Assembly: GCF_027706725.1 (NCBI RefSeq) | Contig: NZ_JAQFWQ010000026.1 | Span: forward strand, 1 to 64,000 | Source: Nocardiopsis endophytica | GTDB lineage: Bacteria; Actinomycetota; Actinomycetes; Streptosporangiales; Streptosporangiaceae | Reading direction: 5' to 3' | DNA length: 64,000 bases | Shown: positions 25,949 through 34,300 of the stretch, one piece after another | How positions within the stretch are numbered: position 1 is the stretch's first letter | Layout of the letters: each line of letters begins with the position of its first letter | Made by a program: the position numbers and the translations under genes | Notes under the pieces: generated by a model | What the model was told of the DNA's origin: nothing | Databases searched by the model: none | The model's input: only the letters and a program-made list of their open reading frames with translations

Positions 25949-26214
25949 GGAGACATCATTGCATAACTGAGAGTAATTTCTTCATTGCCTTGTGTGGTTT
26001 CGTAAGGAAATCCGGGAGTTGGGCCGAACGAGAGCCTCGACACACCCCCACCCGTCGGATGAGCCCACATCCGGGAAGAGGTCGTCGCGTCCATCCCTTG
26101 CCCACGGTCGGCCGCCGCCTGGTGGGCCCACCCCACACCGGGGAACGCGGTGGCGCGGGGCGCCGGTCTCCTCGCGGCCCCATCGGGGCGGCCCAGCAGG
26201 TACCCCGCTTATGG

Positions 26215-26440
26215 CCCCGGCCGGGTGGCAGGTCGGGTGGAGTGCAAGGGAAATGGCGGCGACGAGGAAGGTCGGCGGCCCTTCCGGCAGCGTCGTCGGC
26301 CGTCCGGCGTGCGGATGGTCGGCGTGGTTGGCGGCGACGGCACAAGAGGGGCGGTTCCCGGGCCTTGCCTGCCGGGCGGCGGGTTCCTCGCGGTCCAGGC
26401 CCGGCCGGAACCCCCGATCCGGGTGCCTTGGGCACCTGCC
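26215..26440 (-). repeat. ~220-bp repeat unit, inverted copy
   Basis: Read on the minus strand, this segment matches the units at 26869-27540. The landmark GGCGGTTCCCGGGCCTTGCC, followed by GGTTCCTCGCGGTCCAGG, is the complement of the GACCTGGACCGCGAGGAACC and GGGGCCGGGGAACCGCC landmarks of the direct units. With them it forms a large inverted repeat enclosing three 62-bp palindromes. Confidence 0.75.
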
Positions 26441-26453
26441 CGTCCCCCTCGGC

Positions 26454-26515
26454 GATGATCTCGGGAAAAACGCCCCTACCGGGCCGGTTTTAGCGTCCTT
26501 TTCCCCGAGATCAAC
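26454..26515. repeat. 62-bp palindromic element, copy 3 (GCGCC subfamily)
   Basis: Left end GATGATCTCGGGAAAAACGC, right end GCGTCCTTTTCCCCGAGATC followed by AAC. Arms pair apart from a few mismatches, and the centre contains CCGGGCCGGTTTT. Confidence 0.88.
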
Positions 26516-26545
26516 GAGGGAACGGCGGCGCGGGGGTGCGCTGGT

Positions 26546-26607
26546 GTTGATCTCGGGGGAGTCGGGCTTATCGTGTCCGTTTTAACCCCGACTTCCCCGA
26601 GATCATC
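26546..26607. repeat. 62-bp palindromic element, copy 4 (GTCGGG subfamily)
   Basis: Left end GTTGATCTCGGGGGAGTCGG, right end CCCGACTTCCCCGAGATCAT followed by C. It is only 30 bp from copy 3, in a tandem-like pair. Confidence 0.92.
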
Positions 26608-26677
26608 GCGGAGGGGGCCGCCCGGGCAGTGCATACCGGGCATACCGGACAGCAGGTGAAGGGGCCGGGCATCCCGC

Positions 26678-26724
26678 GTCGTGAAATCGACGCTTTTACG
26701 CAGATCAGGCGTCGATTCCACCAC
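26678..26724. repeat. 47-bp palindrome unlike the 62-bp family
   Basis: GTCGTGAAATCGACGC (26678-26693) and GCGTCGATTCCACCAC (26709-26724) are complementary at 14 of 16 positions around a 15-bp centre. Arm sequence differs from the 62-bp elements that flank it. Confidence 0.7.
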
Positions 26725-26763
26725 CCAAGTTCGCCCCCGCCTCCCTCGCCCGCCCCCTCTGTG

Positions 26764-26825
26764 ATGATCTCGACGGAAGTGCTGCCATTCCGGCGGTTTT
26801 GACAGCACCCTTGTCGAGATCATCG
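26764..26825. repeat. 62-bp palindromic element, copy 5 (GTGCTG subfamily)
   Basis: Left end GATGATCTCGACGGAAGTGC, right end GCACCCTTGTCGAGATCATC. The outer 12 bp pair perfectly; inner GTGCTG pairs with CAGCAC; the centre holds CCGGCGGTTTT. Confidence 0.92.
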
Positions 26826-26868
26826 CCGGGCAGGGGCGCACCGGGTCGACGGCCGCCACGAACACGGG

Positions 26869-27540
26869 GGTACCAGCCGAGCCGCCGCCGACCTGGACCG
26901 CGAGGAACCTGGCGCCCGGCAGGCGGGGCCGGGGAACCGCCCTGCTTGTGCCGTCGCTGCCAACCACGTCGACCATCCGCACGCGCCGTGGCCGACAGCG
27001 CTGCGGCGAGGGCCGCCGACCTTCATCGTTGCTGCCCTTGCGGCCTTGTGCTCCGGCGGTCTGCCGCCCGGGCGGAGTCCGTGAGCGGGGTACCTGCCGT
27101 GCCGCCCGCCGACCTGGACCGCGAGGGGCCCGCCGCCCGGCAGGCGGGGCCGGGGAACCGCCCTGCTTGTGCCGTCGCTGCCAACCACGTCGACCATCCG
27201 CACGCGCCGTGGCCGACAGTGCTGCGGCGAGGGCCGCTGGCCTGTCCTCGTCGCTGCCCGCCACCTCACACCCCAGCGGCCTGCTGCCCGGGCGGAGTCC
27301 GTGAGCGGGGTACCTGCCGTGCCGCCCGCCTACCCGGACCGCGAGGAACCTGGCGCCCGGCAGGCGGGGCCGGGGAACCACCCGGCTCGTTCCGTCGCCG
27401 CCCTCTCCGGTGACCACGCACACGCGCCGCGCCCGACGGTGCTGCCGTATGGGTCGCCGACCTGTCCTCGGCGCCGCTCGACACCTCTCACTCCGGTGGC
27501 CTGCCACTCGCCCAGGGCTTCGGAGCGCCGGGGCGCGGCG
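26869..27540 (+). repeat. Three tandem ~220-bp repeat units
   Basis: The landmark GGGGTACC recurs at exact 220-bp steps (TACC at 26871, 27091 and 27311). Each unit contains GACCTGGACCGCGAGG or a close variant, then GGGGCCGGGGAACC, then TGCCGTCGCTGCCAACCACG in two units and a diverged form in the third. Units 1 and 2 are almost identical over long stretches, which indicates recent duplication. The array stops at the flippase stop codon (27542), just as the other array stops at the kinase stop codon (629). Confidence 0.85.
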
Positions 27541-27541
27541 G

Positions 27542-29134
27542 TCAGTGAGCCTCAGTGGGGGCCGGGGTGGGCTTCTTCCAGCGTTTCGGGAGGAGGCCGT
27601 CCAGGTCGAGCACGGTGCGCATCCGCCACACCGTCGCCGCCCAGCCACTTCCGCCGAGCATCAGCGCCAGTACCAGCGACGGGCCGGTCGTCCCCAATAC
27701 CCCCGCACACACCGCCGGCACCGCGCCGAACCACGCCAGCGCCGCGCCCGCGGCCGCCGTCCATCGGGGGCTGAACGGGTGCACCCCGATCATCCGGTGC
27801 AGCTGGACCAGCGGCAGCAGGTTGCGCACCCCGATCGCCGCCGCCCACGCCAGGGCGGCCCCCACCGCGCCCAGCGGCGGGATGAGCACCACGCACAACA
27901 CCACGTTCGCCGCCAGCGACATCAGGTTGTTCGCCAGGTTCCACCCGGTCCGCCCGGCCATGGTGAGCAGCAGGTCCCCCATGCCCAGCGACGCCGAGGC
28001 CATCTGCGCCACCGCGACCACCACCAGCACCCCCGTCCCGGCCGCGCCCGCGTACCCCGGCCCGAACAGCTCCATCACCAGCGGGGCGTACACCACCGCC
28101 GGGAGGAACAGCGGCCACGTCAGGCAGATCAGCCACGCCGTCGCCGACCGGTACAGCCGCGCCGTGCCCTCCCGGTCGTCCACGGCCAGCATCTCGGCCA
28201 TCCGGGGCCCCGCCGCGAACTGCACCGCCTGGGTCGCGAACTGCCCGGCCACCAGCAGCCGCGTCCCGGCGGTGAACACCGCCGCCGACGCCGCCCCCTG
28301 CACCGCCGCAACCAGCACGATCCCCGCGCGCTGGTTCCCGATCTGTGCCACCTGCGCCACCGACCTCGGCAGCGTGAACCCCCAGAACTCACGAGGAGTG
28401 GTGGGGGCGGTGGCGGGGCGCTGGTCTTGTGGGCCCGTACCTGCCGCCAGCGGTGGCGCCCCCTTGCGCACCACCCGCCGCAGCCACAGCGCCGCTACCA
28501 CCGCCGCCGGCAGGTACGGGCCCGCCCACGCCACCGCGAGCAGCCCCGCCGAGCCGACCCCCGCCGCTCCGAGGACCAGCAGCACCTGTCCCAGCGGGCG
28601 GCCGACCTTCTCCACCACGGCGGTCGCCGCCATGTCGTGGTGGGCCCGGGTCGCCGCCAGCAGCGCCTCGGTCACCGCCGCGAACGGCAGGAACGCGGCC
28701 AGCAGCCTGAGGTACACCGCCGCCCCCGGCTCGCCCGCCGCCTCCGCGACCGGTCCGGCGAACACCGCCATCGCCGCGGCGAGCGCCAGCGACGCCGCCG
28801 CCACCGGCACCAGGGCCGTGCGCAGCAGGTGCCGGGCCTGCCCCGCGGCGCCCAGCGCCCGCGTCCGGGCCAGGAAGTACACCAGCCCGTTGGCGGTGCC
28901 CAGCTGCGCCACGGCCGAGGCGATCAGGAACACCGACGTCGCCGCGAACAGCAGCCCCGCGGTGTCCTGGGAGAACCCGCGCGCCACCGCCACCACCAGG
29001 GCCAGGTTGAGCCCGGCCCCGGCGACGGCGGCCGCCATGTTCAGCGCCCCGCCCCGGGCCGTGCGCGCGACGGCCTCGGCCCCGCCCCGGTCCTCGCCGC
29101 CGCCGCGGGTGGGTGTCGGGCTCTCGGTGGCCAT
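27542..29134 (-). CDS. Wzx-type polysaccharide flippase (MATE/MVF superfamily)
   Basis: The 530-aa integral membrane protein has about 12-14 hydrophobic helices and the layout of oligosaccharide flippases (Polysacc_synt). Examples are GGALNMAAAVAGAGLNLALVVAVARGFSQDTAGLLFAATSVFLIASAVAQLGTANG-like start segments and LANNLMSLAANVVLCVVLIPPLGAVGAALAWA. It would turn lipid-linked repeat units across the membrane. ATG 29134 is selected because the upstream frame is only GC-driven. It shares direction with the sulfotransferase, kinase-like, Wzy and Wzz genes upstream; the 76-bp gap allows one transcript. Confidence 0.9.
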   Translation of the reverse strand: MATESPTPTRGGGEDRGGAEAVARTARGGALNMAAAVAGAGLNLALVVAVARGFSQDTAGLLFAATSVFLIASAVAQLGTANGLVYFLARTRALGAAGQARHLLRTALVPVAAASLALAAAMAVFAGPVAEAAGEPGAAVYLRLLAAFLPFAAVTEALLAATRAHHDMAATAVVEKVGRPLGQVLLVLGAAGVGSAGLLAVAWAGPYLPAAVVAALWLRRVVRKGAPPLAAGTGPQDQRPATAPTTPREFWGFTLPRSVAQVAQIGNQRAGIVLVAAVQGAASAAVFTAGTRLLVAGQFATQAVQFAAGPRMAEMLAVDDREGTARLYRSATAWLICLTWPLFLPAVVYAPLVMELFGPGYAGAAGTGVLVVVAVAQMASASLGMGDLLLTMAGRTGWNLANNLMSLAANVVLCVVLIPPLGAVGAALAWAAAIGVRNLLPLVQLHRMIGVHPFSPRWTAAAGAALAWFGAVPAVCAGVLGTTGPSLVLALMLGGSGWAATVWRMRTVLDLDGLLPKRWKKPTPAPTEAH

Positions 29135-29210
29135 CGTGCTCCGCTCGGGTCGTCGGTGTCGGGGGCAGGGGCGGTGCCGACCGGTGCCGGGCGGCACCGG
29201 TCGGCGCAGG

Positions 29211-30290
29211 TCAGTGCCGCTCGGAGGCGTACTTGGGGGAGGAGGAAGTGCCGGAGTCCCCCGTGCCCTCCCCGCTGGAGCCGTTGCTGGAGCCATCGCC
29301 GGAGCCATGCCCGTGGGTGGCGTCGGAGGCGCCGTCGGCGGCCTCCTCGGAATCGGCCTTCCCCTCGGAGCGCCCTTGCGCCCTGCTCCCCCTTCCCCCC
29401 TCCGGCTCGCGCCAGGACGGGGTGCGCCCCCACCACTCCGCCAGGCGCTCGTCGGAATCGGCGAACGCCTCCTCCAACCGCCTGCGCAGCCGCTCGGGCA
29501 GCTCCGCCCTGGGCCGGGCGTTGTGGTGGCCGAACACCACCCCCGGGCAGTGCCGCACCCCCAGGAACTCCTCCAGCTCCGGGAAGTGCCGGTCGGGGTC
29601 GGCGAAGAAGCGCTCGGCGTCCACCACGAACATGCGCTCGCGCCCCACGTGCCGCTCCAGGCGCAGCAGCTGGTCGATGTACCGACCCCGCGCCACATAG
29701 GCGTGGTGCTGGTGGTGGAACGACCGCTCCGAGGGGCCGGCCGCCGCCAGCCGCTCCTCCTCGCCCGCGATGCGCTCGGCCTCCAGGTCCAGCGCGCGCT
29801 CGAACGGCTCGGTCTCGTACCCCCGCGCGCTCTCGTGGCTGTGCGCCGAGTGCGCCCGCTCCACCGGGTCCCGCAGCATCACCACCACCTTCGCCTCCGG
29901 CAGGTCCGCGGCGATCCGCTCCGCGCACAGCGGGTGGAACAGGTAGTACGGGCTGGACTCGCCGACCACGCCGCCCGCGCCCCCGGCGGCCGCCCGCACG
30001 GTGCGGCGCAGCGGGAACCGGCTCCGGTACCAGTCGGTGCCGCGTCCGTAGGCGGTGTCGAAGAAGTGCACCCCCTTGCGCAGCGTGGGTCCGAACACCT
30101 GGGGATGCTGCATGAGCGCCTTGTACAGGGTCGTGGTGCCGCAGCGCTGCGCCCCGACGATGAGGAAGTCGGGGAGCGCCCGTGAGCGGCGGCCGACCCG
30201 GCCGGCCGCGTCGGCCGCGGTGAGAGCGGCGTTCTTCAGGGGGGTCGGAACGGACCGTCCGGCCAAAGGCAAGCGCATGGGTGTCCTCAC
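29211..30290 (-). CDS. PAPS-dependent sulfotransferase (second of two)
   Basis: The 359-aa protein belongs to the Sulfotransfer_1 group that includes carbohydrate (heparan-sulfate type) sulfotransferases. The 5'-phosphosulfate loop is FLIVGAQRCGTTTLYKAL (residues ~42-59). KGVHFFD follows, and the 3'-phosphate segment is VVVMLRDPVERAHSAHSH. The C-terminal ~65 residues are a Ser/Gly/Asp low-complexity tail. The start is GTG 30290 or ATG 30278. It lies between the flippase and the kinase-like gene. A cytoplasmic enzyme acting on the lipid-linked sugar before flipping is the likeliest role. It is not closely similar to the first sulfotransferase, so a second position or sugar may be sulfated. Confidence 0.93.
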   Translation of the reverse strand: MRTPMRLPLAGRSVPTPLKNAALTAADAAGRVGRRSRALPDFLIVGAQRCGTTTLYKALMQHPQVFGPTLRKGVHFFDTAYGRGTDWYRSRFPLRRTVRAAAGGAGGVVGESSPYYLFHPLCAERIAADLPEAKVVVMLRDPVERAHSAHSHESARGYETEPFERALDLEAERIAGEEERLAAAGPSERSFHHQHHAYVARGRYIDQLLRLERHVGRERMFVVDAERFFADPDRHFPELEEFLGVRHCPGVVFGHHNARPRAELPERLRRRLEEAFADSDERLAEWWGRTPSWREPEGGRGSRAQGRSEGKADSEEAADGASDATHGHGSGDGSSNGSSGEGTGDSGTSSSPKYASERH

Positions 30291-30404
30291 GTGGTCGGGA
30301 TGGAGCCCCGCGCGGGGTGCGGGGTGCGGGGTCGGGCGGCCGGAGCGGGCGGGGCCCGGTGCGGGTGCGGGGCCGACGGCGCCCGGGAGAGGCGCCGCCT
30401 GCGG

Positions 30405-31643
30405 TCATCTGCGGGGTCCGGCCTCGTGCGCCGCGCGCTCGCCGAGCCCCTCCAGGGCGGGCAGGAGCCAGTCGTCGACGGCCGCGAGCGGGCTCCCGGC
30501 CTCGTCCTGGCGGTCCTGCAGGTACCGGGTGGCCAGGTCGACCAGGTACAGCGCCATCACCACCGGCACGGCGTGCGGGCGCAGCCCCGCCTCGGCCACC
30601 AGCGGGTCGCACAGCAGCCGCGCCCCGCTGTCCAACCACCGCTGCACCCCCGCCTGCACGCCGCCCTGCACGCACTCGTTGAGCTCGTAGTGCAGCGCGT
30701 CCATGCCCAGCGGGACACCCGACTCCAGGCGCTCCCAGTCCCACACGAACGCCCGGCGCGGCGTCCCGGCGATGTTCCACCGGGTCAGGTCGCCGTGCCA
30801 GGCGCCGAACGGGATCCGCACGTCCGGCAGCGCCTCCAGGGCCTTGCGCAGCCGCGGCGCCTCCGGCCGCCCCGCCAGCACCTCGATGCGCCGCTCCAGG
30901 TGGGCCCGGTAGGGGCCGGTGCGCAGGTCCCCCTCACCGATCCCGTCCATGGCGGCGATCTGCAGGACGCACCGCAGCAGCTGGCGCCGGGTGGGCCGGT
31001 CGGTCTGGTCGCCGACCGGCAGCGCCTCCTGCACCAGCAGGGGCCGCCCGTTCCACTCGCCCTCGTACATCAGCCGCGGCACGGTGACGTCCGGCAGGTG
31101 GGCCTCGGCCAGCCGTCTCAGCGCCCGGGTCTCGGCCCGCACCAGGCGCGAGGTCAGATCGTTGACGCCCACCTTGGCGTAGCCCACCGCCCGCCCGGCG
31201 GGGGTGAGCAGGAGCAGCACCGGTTTGCGGTTGGCGCGCGGCGGCCCCACGTGGATGGCGATGACCACGTCCCGGTCCAGGGCGGCGCCCAGGGCGTGCT
31301 CGATGGTGTGGCCGGTGCCCACGTGCAGCCGGTCGCGCAGCAGCAGCGGCGCCACCCCGCTGGCGAAGGCGGTGGTGAGCAGGGCGGCGCGGACCCGTTC
31401 CCGGAAGGAGTGGCGCTGGGCGAAGGCGGCGATGCCGCGGGCGGCCGCGTACCGGTTGGTGACAGGCAGGATCACCCGAGGATTGTGCGCGGACGGGACC
31501 GGAAGGTACTCGCGCACGTGCGCGGCGGGGTGGTCGGGGGCGGGCACGCGTCTCTCCGCGCACTCGGCGCCGCGCCCCAGGAGCCCTCCGCAGGGCCACA
31601 GCACCTCGGCCAGGTCCGTCAGATAGGTGGTCTCCCCGTTCAC
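30405..31643 (-). CDS. APH/choline-kinase-like phosphotransferase, substrate unknown
   Basis: The 412-aa protein contains the aminoglycoside phosphotransferase-type catalytic motif HGDLTRWNI and the metal-binding VWDWERLESG. The N-terminal ~130 residues do not match a family I can name. It overlaps the Wzy stop by four bases, so translation is coupled within the polysaccharide operon. That placement makes phosphorylation of a sugar, lipid or precursor more plausible than drug resistance. No signal peptide or helix is seen, so it is cytoplasmic. Confidence 0.8.
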   Translation of the reverse strand: MNGETTYLTDLAEVLWPCGGLLGRGAECAERRVPAPDHPAAHVREYLPVPSAHNPRVILPVTNRYAAARGIAAFAQRHSFRERVRAALLTTAFASGVAPLLLRDRLHVGTGHTIEHALGAALDRDVVIAIHVGPPRANRKPVLLLLTPAGRAVGYAKVGVNDLTSRLVRAETRALRRLAEAHLPDVTVPRLMYEGEWNGRPLLVQEALPVGDQTDRPTRRQLLRCVLQIAAMDGIGEGDLRTGPYRAHLERRIEVLAGRPEAPRLRKALEALPDVRIPFGAWHGDLTRWNIAGTPRRAFVWDWERLESGVPLGMDALHYELNECVQGGVQAGVQRWLDSGARLLCDPLVAEAGLRPHAVPVVMALYLVDLATRYLQDRQDEAGSPLAAVDDWLLPALEGLGERAAHEAGPRR

Positions 31644-33073
31644 CGCGCGACACCCCCTGCCGCCGTCGCCGCCACGGCACCGGGGGCCCGCCGCCAGAGC
31701 AGTGCGATGCCGGTCATCGTGACCGCCAGCGGTGCCGTCAGCGCGACATAGAAGAACATGTACCAGAAGAGCAGGAGAACCGATAGAAGGGCGGCGGATC
31801 CCACCGCGTCCCGTTCTCCCCGGTGGCGCCAGGCGGCCGCGGCGAAGAAGCCGAGGAACAGCCCGGTGCCCACCCACCCGTTGGAGATGAGCGTCAGCCA
31901 GAACTGGCCGTTGTTGCCGATGGTGTGGTTGCCGCAGCCCGGGCACTCGGGGGAGGTGCCGATCGCGATCGAGTCCGAGCTGCCGAGCATGTCGCGGGTG
32001 GTGCCCCAGCCCAGCACCGGTGACTGGGCGGCGGCGTCGACGGCGGCCCAGCTGGTGGCGGCCCGCCCGTCGTCGCTGTGCGGGTTGGCGATGCGCTCGC
32101 TGACCAGGTCCATCAGCGGTGAGGCGGCCAGCGCGACGCACAGGCCCGTGACCGCCAGCACGCCCGCGAGCGCCGCGGCGACCCGGCCCGACCGCACTAG
32201 CTGCACCAGGGCGAACACCGCGGTCAGCGCCAGGCCCACCCACAGGGCCCGGTTGAGCGAGTGCACGATGGGCAGCAGGGACACCGCCACCGCCGCCAGA
32301 CCGGCCCAGCGGCGCCACCCGCCCCGCCCGCGGCCGGTGAGGATCCACCCCGCCGCCAGCCAGGGCAGCAGCAGGGACAGCATGTTGCCCCAGGTGTTGG
32401 TGTAGGGCCACGGCGCCTTGGGCCGCGCCGTCTCGTACCCCAGGACGTCGTCCATGACCTGTGACGACGACGGGTGGATGAGGGCTTGGACGTAGGAGTC
32501 GGAGGCGACGGCGCCGGGCAGCAGCGCCTCCAGCGGGGAGGTGAACCCGAAGTTCGGGGCGGCCATGCCGAGCAGCCCCCCGGCCGTCGTCGCGAGGAAC
32601 AGCCACCCGAGCGCGCGGGCGATCCGCGCGTCCGACAGCTCGTCGCGGCCGGTGTTGCCGATGTAGAGCAGCAGTACCGTCAGCGCCAGGTAGTGGCCGA
32701 GCCGCACCAGTGCCCCGAGCACGCCGCCGGACCCGGGCAGGGCCCCGTCCGGCACCATCCCGATCAGCGCCATCCCTGCGGCCGCCCACAGCAGGAACAG
32801 CGCCCACAGCCCGAACCCGGGCGGCAGCCGGAGCCCGCGCTCGCGGTGGCGCCGGAGGAGTCCGGCGGCCATGGGCACGGCGAACACCCAGAAGGCGAAG
32901 GGGCCCAGCCCCAGCGCCCACCAGAGCGGGTACCCGGCGAACAGCCAGATGACCGGCCACCCGGGTGCGAGGAGCCGGAAGGCGGACGGGGCGGCGGCCT
33001 TCTCATGGGCCGCACCTACTCCGGCCGCCCCTTCTCCGGGCGGCCCGGCCCCCGACCGGGTCGAGGCCCCCAT
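31640..33073 (-). CDS. Wzy-type polymerase / O-antigen ligase family protein
   Basis: The 477-aa membrane protein has about 11-12 helices and a large periplasm-side loop (after LVSERIANPHSDDGRAATSWAAVDAAAQSPVLGWGTTRD). The HSLNRALWVGLALTAVF and GHTIGNNGQFWLTLISNGWVGT-like segments (NHTIGNNGQFW) are typical of Wzy_C proteins. It would join flipped repeat units into a chain or ligate the chain. It begins at ATG 33073, overlapping the Wzz stop by one base, and overlaps the kinase-like gene by four. Confidence 0.9.
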   Translation of the reverse strand: MGASTRSGAGPPGEGAAGVGAAHEKAAAPSAFRLLAPGWPVIWLFAGYPLWWALGLGPFAFWVFAVPMAAGLLRRHRERGLRLPPGFGLWALFLLWAAAGMALIGMVPDGALPGSGGVLGALVRLGHYLALTVLLLYIGNTGRDELSDARIARALGWLFLATTAGGLLGMAAPNFGFTSPLEALLPGAVASDSYVQALIHPSSSQVMDDVLGYETARPKAPWPYTNTWGNMLSLLLPWLAAGWILTGRGRGGWRRWAGLAAVAVSLLPIVHSLNRALWVGLALTAVFALVQLVRSGRVAAALAGVLAVTGLCVALAASPLMDLVSERIANPHSDDGRAATSWAAVDAAAQSPVLGWGTTRDMLGSSDSIAIGTSPECPGCGNHTIGNNGQFWLTLISNGWVGTGLFLGFFAAAAWRHRGERDAVGSAALLSVLLLFWYMFFYVALTAPLAVTMTGIALLWRRAPGAVAATAAGGVAR

Positions 33074-34116
33074 CAGCGGCGCGCCCCGGCCTCGGCGGGC
33101 TCCTCCTCGCGGGACCGGTCCGCCGACCCCTCGTCGGCGTCGGCCCCCTGGTCGGCGCCCTCCTCCTGAGCGCCCTCGTCCTGAGCGCGCTCCCCGTCCG
33201 AGGCGGGCGGGACCGTCCCGGACTCCCCGGCGACGGCCTCCGCCGCGGGTGCCTCCTGCGCTTCCTGGGACTCTTCCGCCCCCTGCGGCCCCTGGACGGC
33301 CGCGTCGGCCCCGGCCCGCCCGCGCGCCCTGCGCTCCAGGGCGAACGCCGCGCCCGCGCCGACGGCCAGCCCCAGCATGCCGCCGCCCGCCAGCCACAGC
33401 ACCGGCTGCGGCGACGCCGGGCCGTCCGGCAGCGCGGCCGGGGTGAGCACCTGCCCCGGGATCAGCGACGCCTTCGCCGCGGTCAGCGGCCCGGTCTCGG
33501 CGTTGAGGTCGGAGATCTCGCTCTGCACCGCCTCCAGCCGCGCCTCGGCCCGCGCCCGCTTGGCCGCCCCGCCCTTGGCGGCGTCCTCGGCCAGCTCCTC
33601 CATGTCCTCGGTGCGGGCCTCGGTCTGCTCGTCCAGGGCGGCGAGCCGGGCGTCGATCAGCTCGCCCACCCGGGCCCGCCGGTCGGCCAGGTAGGCGTCG
33701 GAGAAGGCGGTGGCGCCGTCGCGCGCGGCCTCCGGCGTCGGCGCGGTGTAGGAGATCTCCAGCACGCTGCTGTTGGGCGGGACCTCCACCTCCACCCGCT
33801 CGCGCATGGAGGCCGGGTCCGCCCCGCCGAGCTCCCGGCCGGCGGCCGAGGCGACCCGTGCCGAGGCCACCACCTGCGCCTCGGTGTCCAGGTTGACCTC
33901 CCCGTTGGTGCGCCCGGACAGCTCGCCGGTGAGTTCGGCGACCCCGGTCGGGCGCACCTGGACCGCCGTCGTCGCGGTGTAGGCGCGGGGCGCCAGGGCC
34001 AGCCCGGCCCCCGCGATCGCCAGCCCGGCGGCGGTGGCGGCGGCCACCGCCCTCCAGCGTCGGCGCAGCGTCTGGGCGCAGTCCTTCAGGTCCGGTCCGG
34101 CGGCGGAGGTCTCCAT
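33073..34116 (-). CDS. Wzz-type chain-length determinant
   Basis: The 347-aa protein has the Wzz topology: a short cytoplasmic N-terminus, a first membrane helix (~22-44), an extracytoplasmic coiled-coil region (~50-225) and a second helix (~255-280). The C-terminal tail is ~65 residues, Glu/Asp/Ala-rich and cytoplasmic. No Walker motifs are present, so it is not a bacterial tyrosine kinase fusion. It is the first gene of the wzz-wzy-kinase-like-sulfotransferase-wzx unit. The ribosome site AAGGAAGG is upstream of ATG 34116. The function would be chain-length control of the polysaccharide. Confidence 0.9.
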   Translation of the reverse strand: METSAAGPDLKDCAQTLRRRWRAVAAATAAGLAIAGAGLALAPRAYTATTAVQVRPTGVAELTGELSGRTNGEVNLDTEAQVVASARVASAAGRELGGADPASMRERVEVEVPPNSSVLEISYTAPTPEAARDGATAFSDAYLADRRARVGELIDARLAALDEQTEARTEDMEELAEDAAKGGAAKRARAEARLEAVQSEISDLNAETGPLTAAKASLIPGQVLTPAALPDGPASPQPVLWLAGGGMLGLAVGAGAAFALERRARGRAGADAAVQGPQGAEESQEAQEAPAAEAVAGESGTVPPASDGERAQDEGAQEEGADQGADADEGSADRSREEEPAEAGARR

Positions 34117-34300
34117 GCGGCCCTGGTCCTTCCTTGACTACCACTAGTGGTGAATTTTCGAATACCTAGAGTAGTCGTTTTCGGGCCCAGGGGAGGGGAG
34201 CTCCGCACGTGATTCGAGGACAACCGAAACGGGCGGCCCTCGTGGCGTGTCCCGGAATGGACCGCGGGACGGCCCGGGGACCCCTCTACAGGACGCCGAA
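34117..34300. promoter_or_regulatory. Promoter region of the wzz operon
   Basis: On the minus strand this region provides the leader for wzz. It includes a distinctly AT-rich stretch (about 34151-34181) in GC-rich surroundings and the palindrome CCACTAGTGG (34141-34150). The 10-mer GTGGTGAATT at 34147-34156 also occurs before the GH26-like gene (22035-22044). The -10 element cannot be fixed with confidence. Confidence 0.5.

Larger units (their letters stand above)
25949..27541. other. 1.6-kb gene-free repeat-rich island inside the polysaccharide block
   Basis: No credible gene is found although long GC-driven frames cross the region. It starts with a relatively AT-rich promoter-like stretch (25955-26015) for the minus-strand unit. 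It then holds one inverted ~220-bp unit, three 62-bp palindromes, a 47-bp palindrome and three direct ~220-bp units that end at the flippase stop codon. The details are given under the individual repeats. Confidence 0.75.

Noticed and set aside
26476-27648. Long frames across the repeat island, both strands
   Set aside because: They follow the 220-bp units but the period is not a multiple of three, so no frame is preserved; no ribosome site or domain.
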